The notes under the pieces are model-generated. The model ran no database searches and was not told where the DNA came from. It worked only from the letters and a program-made list of their open reading frames with translations. A DNA stretch of 64,000 bases from Exiguobacterium oxidotolerans JCM 12280 (GTDB lineage: Bacteria; Bacillota; Bacilli; Exiguobacteriales; Exiguobacteriaceae), in assembly GCF_000702625.1 (NCBI RefSeq), contig NZ_JNIS01000001.1:1963001-2027000 (forward strand). Direction: 5' to 3'. Position numbers and translations under genes: made by a program. Within the stretch, counting starts at the first letter, position 1. Every line of letters starts with the position of its first letter. Of this stretch, positions 63,411 to 64,000 are shown in pieces.

Positions 63411-64000
63411 ATGATTCGTCAAGCAGTTTTGCAATACATACATGAAAAAGAAGCAGTATCTCAGCTCGACACGTTGCTCGGCGAGCGGAATGGTGTGTTA
63501 CTACACGGAGCAAAAGCCTTACAAGCGGCGAATCCTTATTTGCCAGCATTACCGAAAGTCCTATTTCAAGGACATTGCACGGATGAACAAGTTGCCCAGT
63601 TAACGGAGGCGTGTGGGGAGTATGACGTCCTCATCGCACTCGGGGGAGGTTCCTTGATTGATACGGCGAAACAAGTTGCCGTTCGTTTAAATCGACCGTT
63701 AATCGTTATCCCGACGATTGTTTCGAATTGTGCGCCGTGGACGCCACTGAGCGTCATGTACGACACGCAAGGTCAATATCTTCGTTTTGATACGCTGCCG
63801 GTTGTCATCGAGGCACTTTTACTCGACCATCGGATTCTGTCGGCGAGCCCCTATGATTATTTTGTCGCGGGTCTCGTAGACACACTTGCAAAATGGTATG
63901 AGGCCCGTGCGTTAAGTGGGATCACAGTGGAGAATCCGATCATTGAAATGGCTTTACGGGTTGCCGAGCAGTGCGAAGACCTCATCTTAAAAACACCAAT
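63411..64000 (+). CDS. iron-containing alcohol dehydrogenase / glycerol dehydrogenase-like (3' end outside window)
   Basis: The first 196 codons of a group III dehydrogenase of the glycerol dehydrogenase branch. The NAD motif GGGSLIDTAKQVA and the segment IPTIVSNCAPWTPLSVMY are visible, followed by a metal-binding region SASPYDYFVAGLVDTLAKWYE. The Asp in LVDTLAKWYE is the expected first metal ligand; the two His ligands would lie beyond 64000. It resembles YbdH-type hydroxycarboxylate dehydrogenases more than true GldA (impression only). AATGAGGCG precedes ATG 63411, so the ribosome site is weak. Confidence 0.82.
   Translation, partial: MIRQAVLQYIHEKEAVSQLDTLLGERNGVLLHGAKALQAANPYLPALPKVLFQGHCTDEQVAQLTEACGEYDVLIALGGGSLIDTAKQVAVRLNRPLIVIPTIVSNCAPWTPLSVMYDTQGQYLRFDTLPVVIEALLLDHRILSASPYDYFVAGLVDTLAKWYEARALSGITVENPIIEMALRVAEQCEDLILKTP

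Overview
This window is a chromosomal segment from a low- to mid-GC Firmicute of the order Bacillales, most likely Exiguobacterium. That genus call is recollection of gene content and protein style, not a search result. The supporting features are strong AGGAGG ribosome sites with some GTG and TTG starts, an S-box (SAM) riboswitch, a ykkC guanidine riboswitch, YflT-type stress proteins, a FusB/FBP-type EF-G binding protein, class II GalT and a CcpA-type cre site. No rRNA, tRNA, CRISPR array, prophage or transposase gene was seen.

Layout. 1-1439: end of a TusA-like sulfur carrier gene, a TauE/SafE sulfite-type exporter and a DUF302 gene. 1624-12781: membrane-anchored MsrA-MsrB fusion, secreted subtilase, hybrid sensor kinase, membrane GGDEF protein, EF-G binding protein, and a stress pair (YflT, UspA). 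12843-18324: MarR regulator plus MMPL exporter with a visible operator, an MBL hydrolase and small unknowns. 18472-32548: a galactoside regulon made of a ROK regulator, sugar ABC transporter, GH42 beta-galactosidase, GH36 alpha-galactosidase and galK-galE-galT-galM, behind a perfect cre box. One permease gene of the transporter carries an internal deletion with frameshift. 32917-39754, minus strand: ogt and a branched-chain-type 2-oxoacid dehydrogenase operon (thioesterase, leucine-type dehydrogenase, E1 alpha, E1 beta, E2, E3). 40090-52152: divergent phenylacetate (paa) catabolic operon with PaaX and PaaY, but without paaE. 52595-54204: YdcZ-Crp-YdcZ. 54672-64000: msrA under a SAM riboswitch, M20 amidohydrolase, a large SH3-repeat NlpC/P60 wall hydrolase, guanidine exporter ykkCD under a guanidine-I riboswitch, a second YflT, an aldo/keto reductase and the start of an iron-type alcohol dehydrogenase.

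How the parts work together. The galactoside block can release galactose from alpha- and beta-galactosides and pass it through the Leloir pathway. The 2-oxoacid dehydrogenase block next to paa could convert phenylalanine-derived phenylpyruvate to phenylacetyl-CoA for the Paa epoxidase (inference).

The most unusual structure is a dispersed noncoding element of about 270-360 bp present three times (19678-19967 minus; 52205-52472 plus; 54274-54634 plus). Its long-range stem and internal hairpin keep base pairing through compensatory changes, and its 3' end always abuts a Rho-independent terminator.
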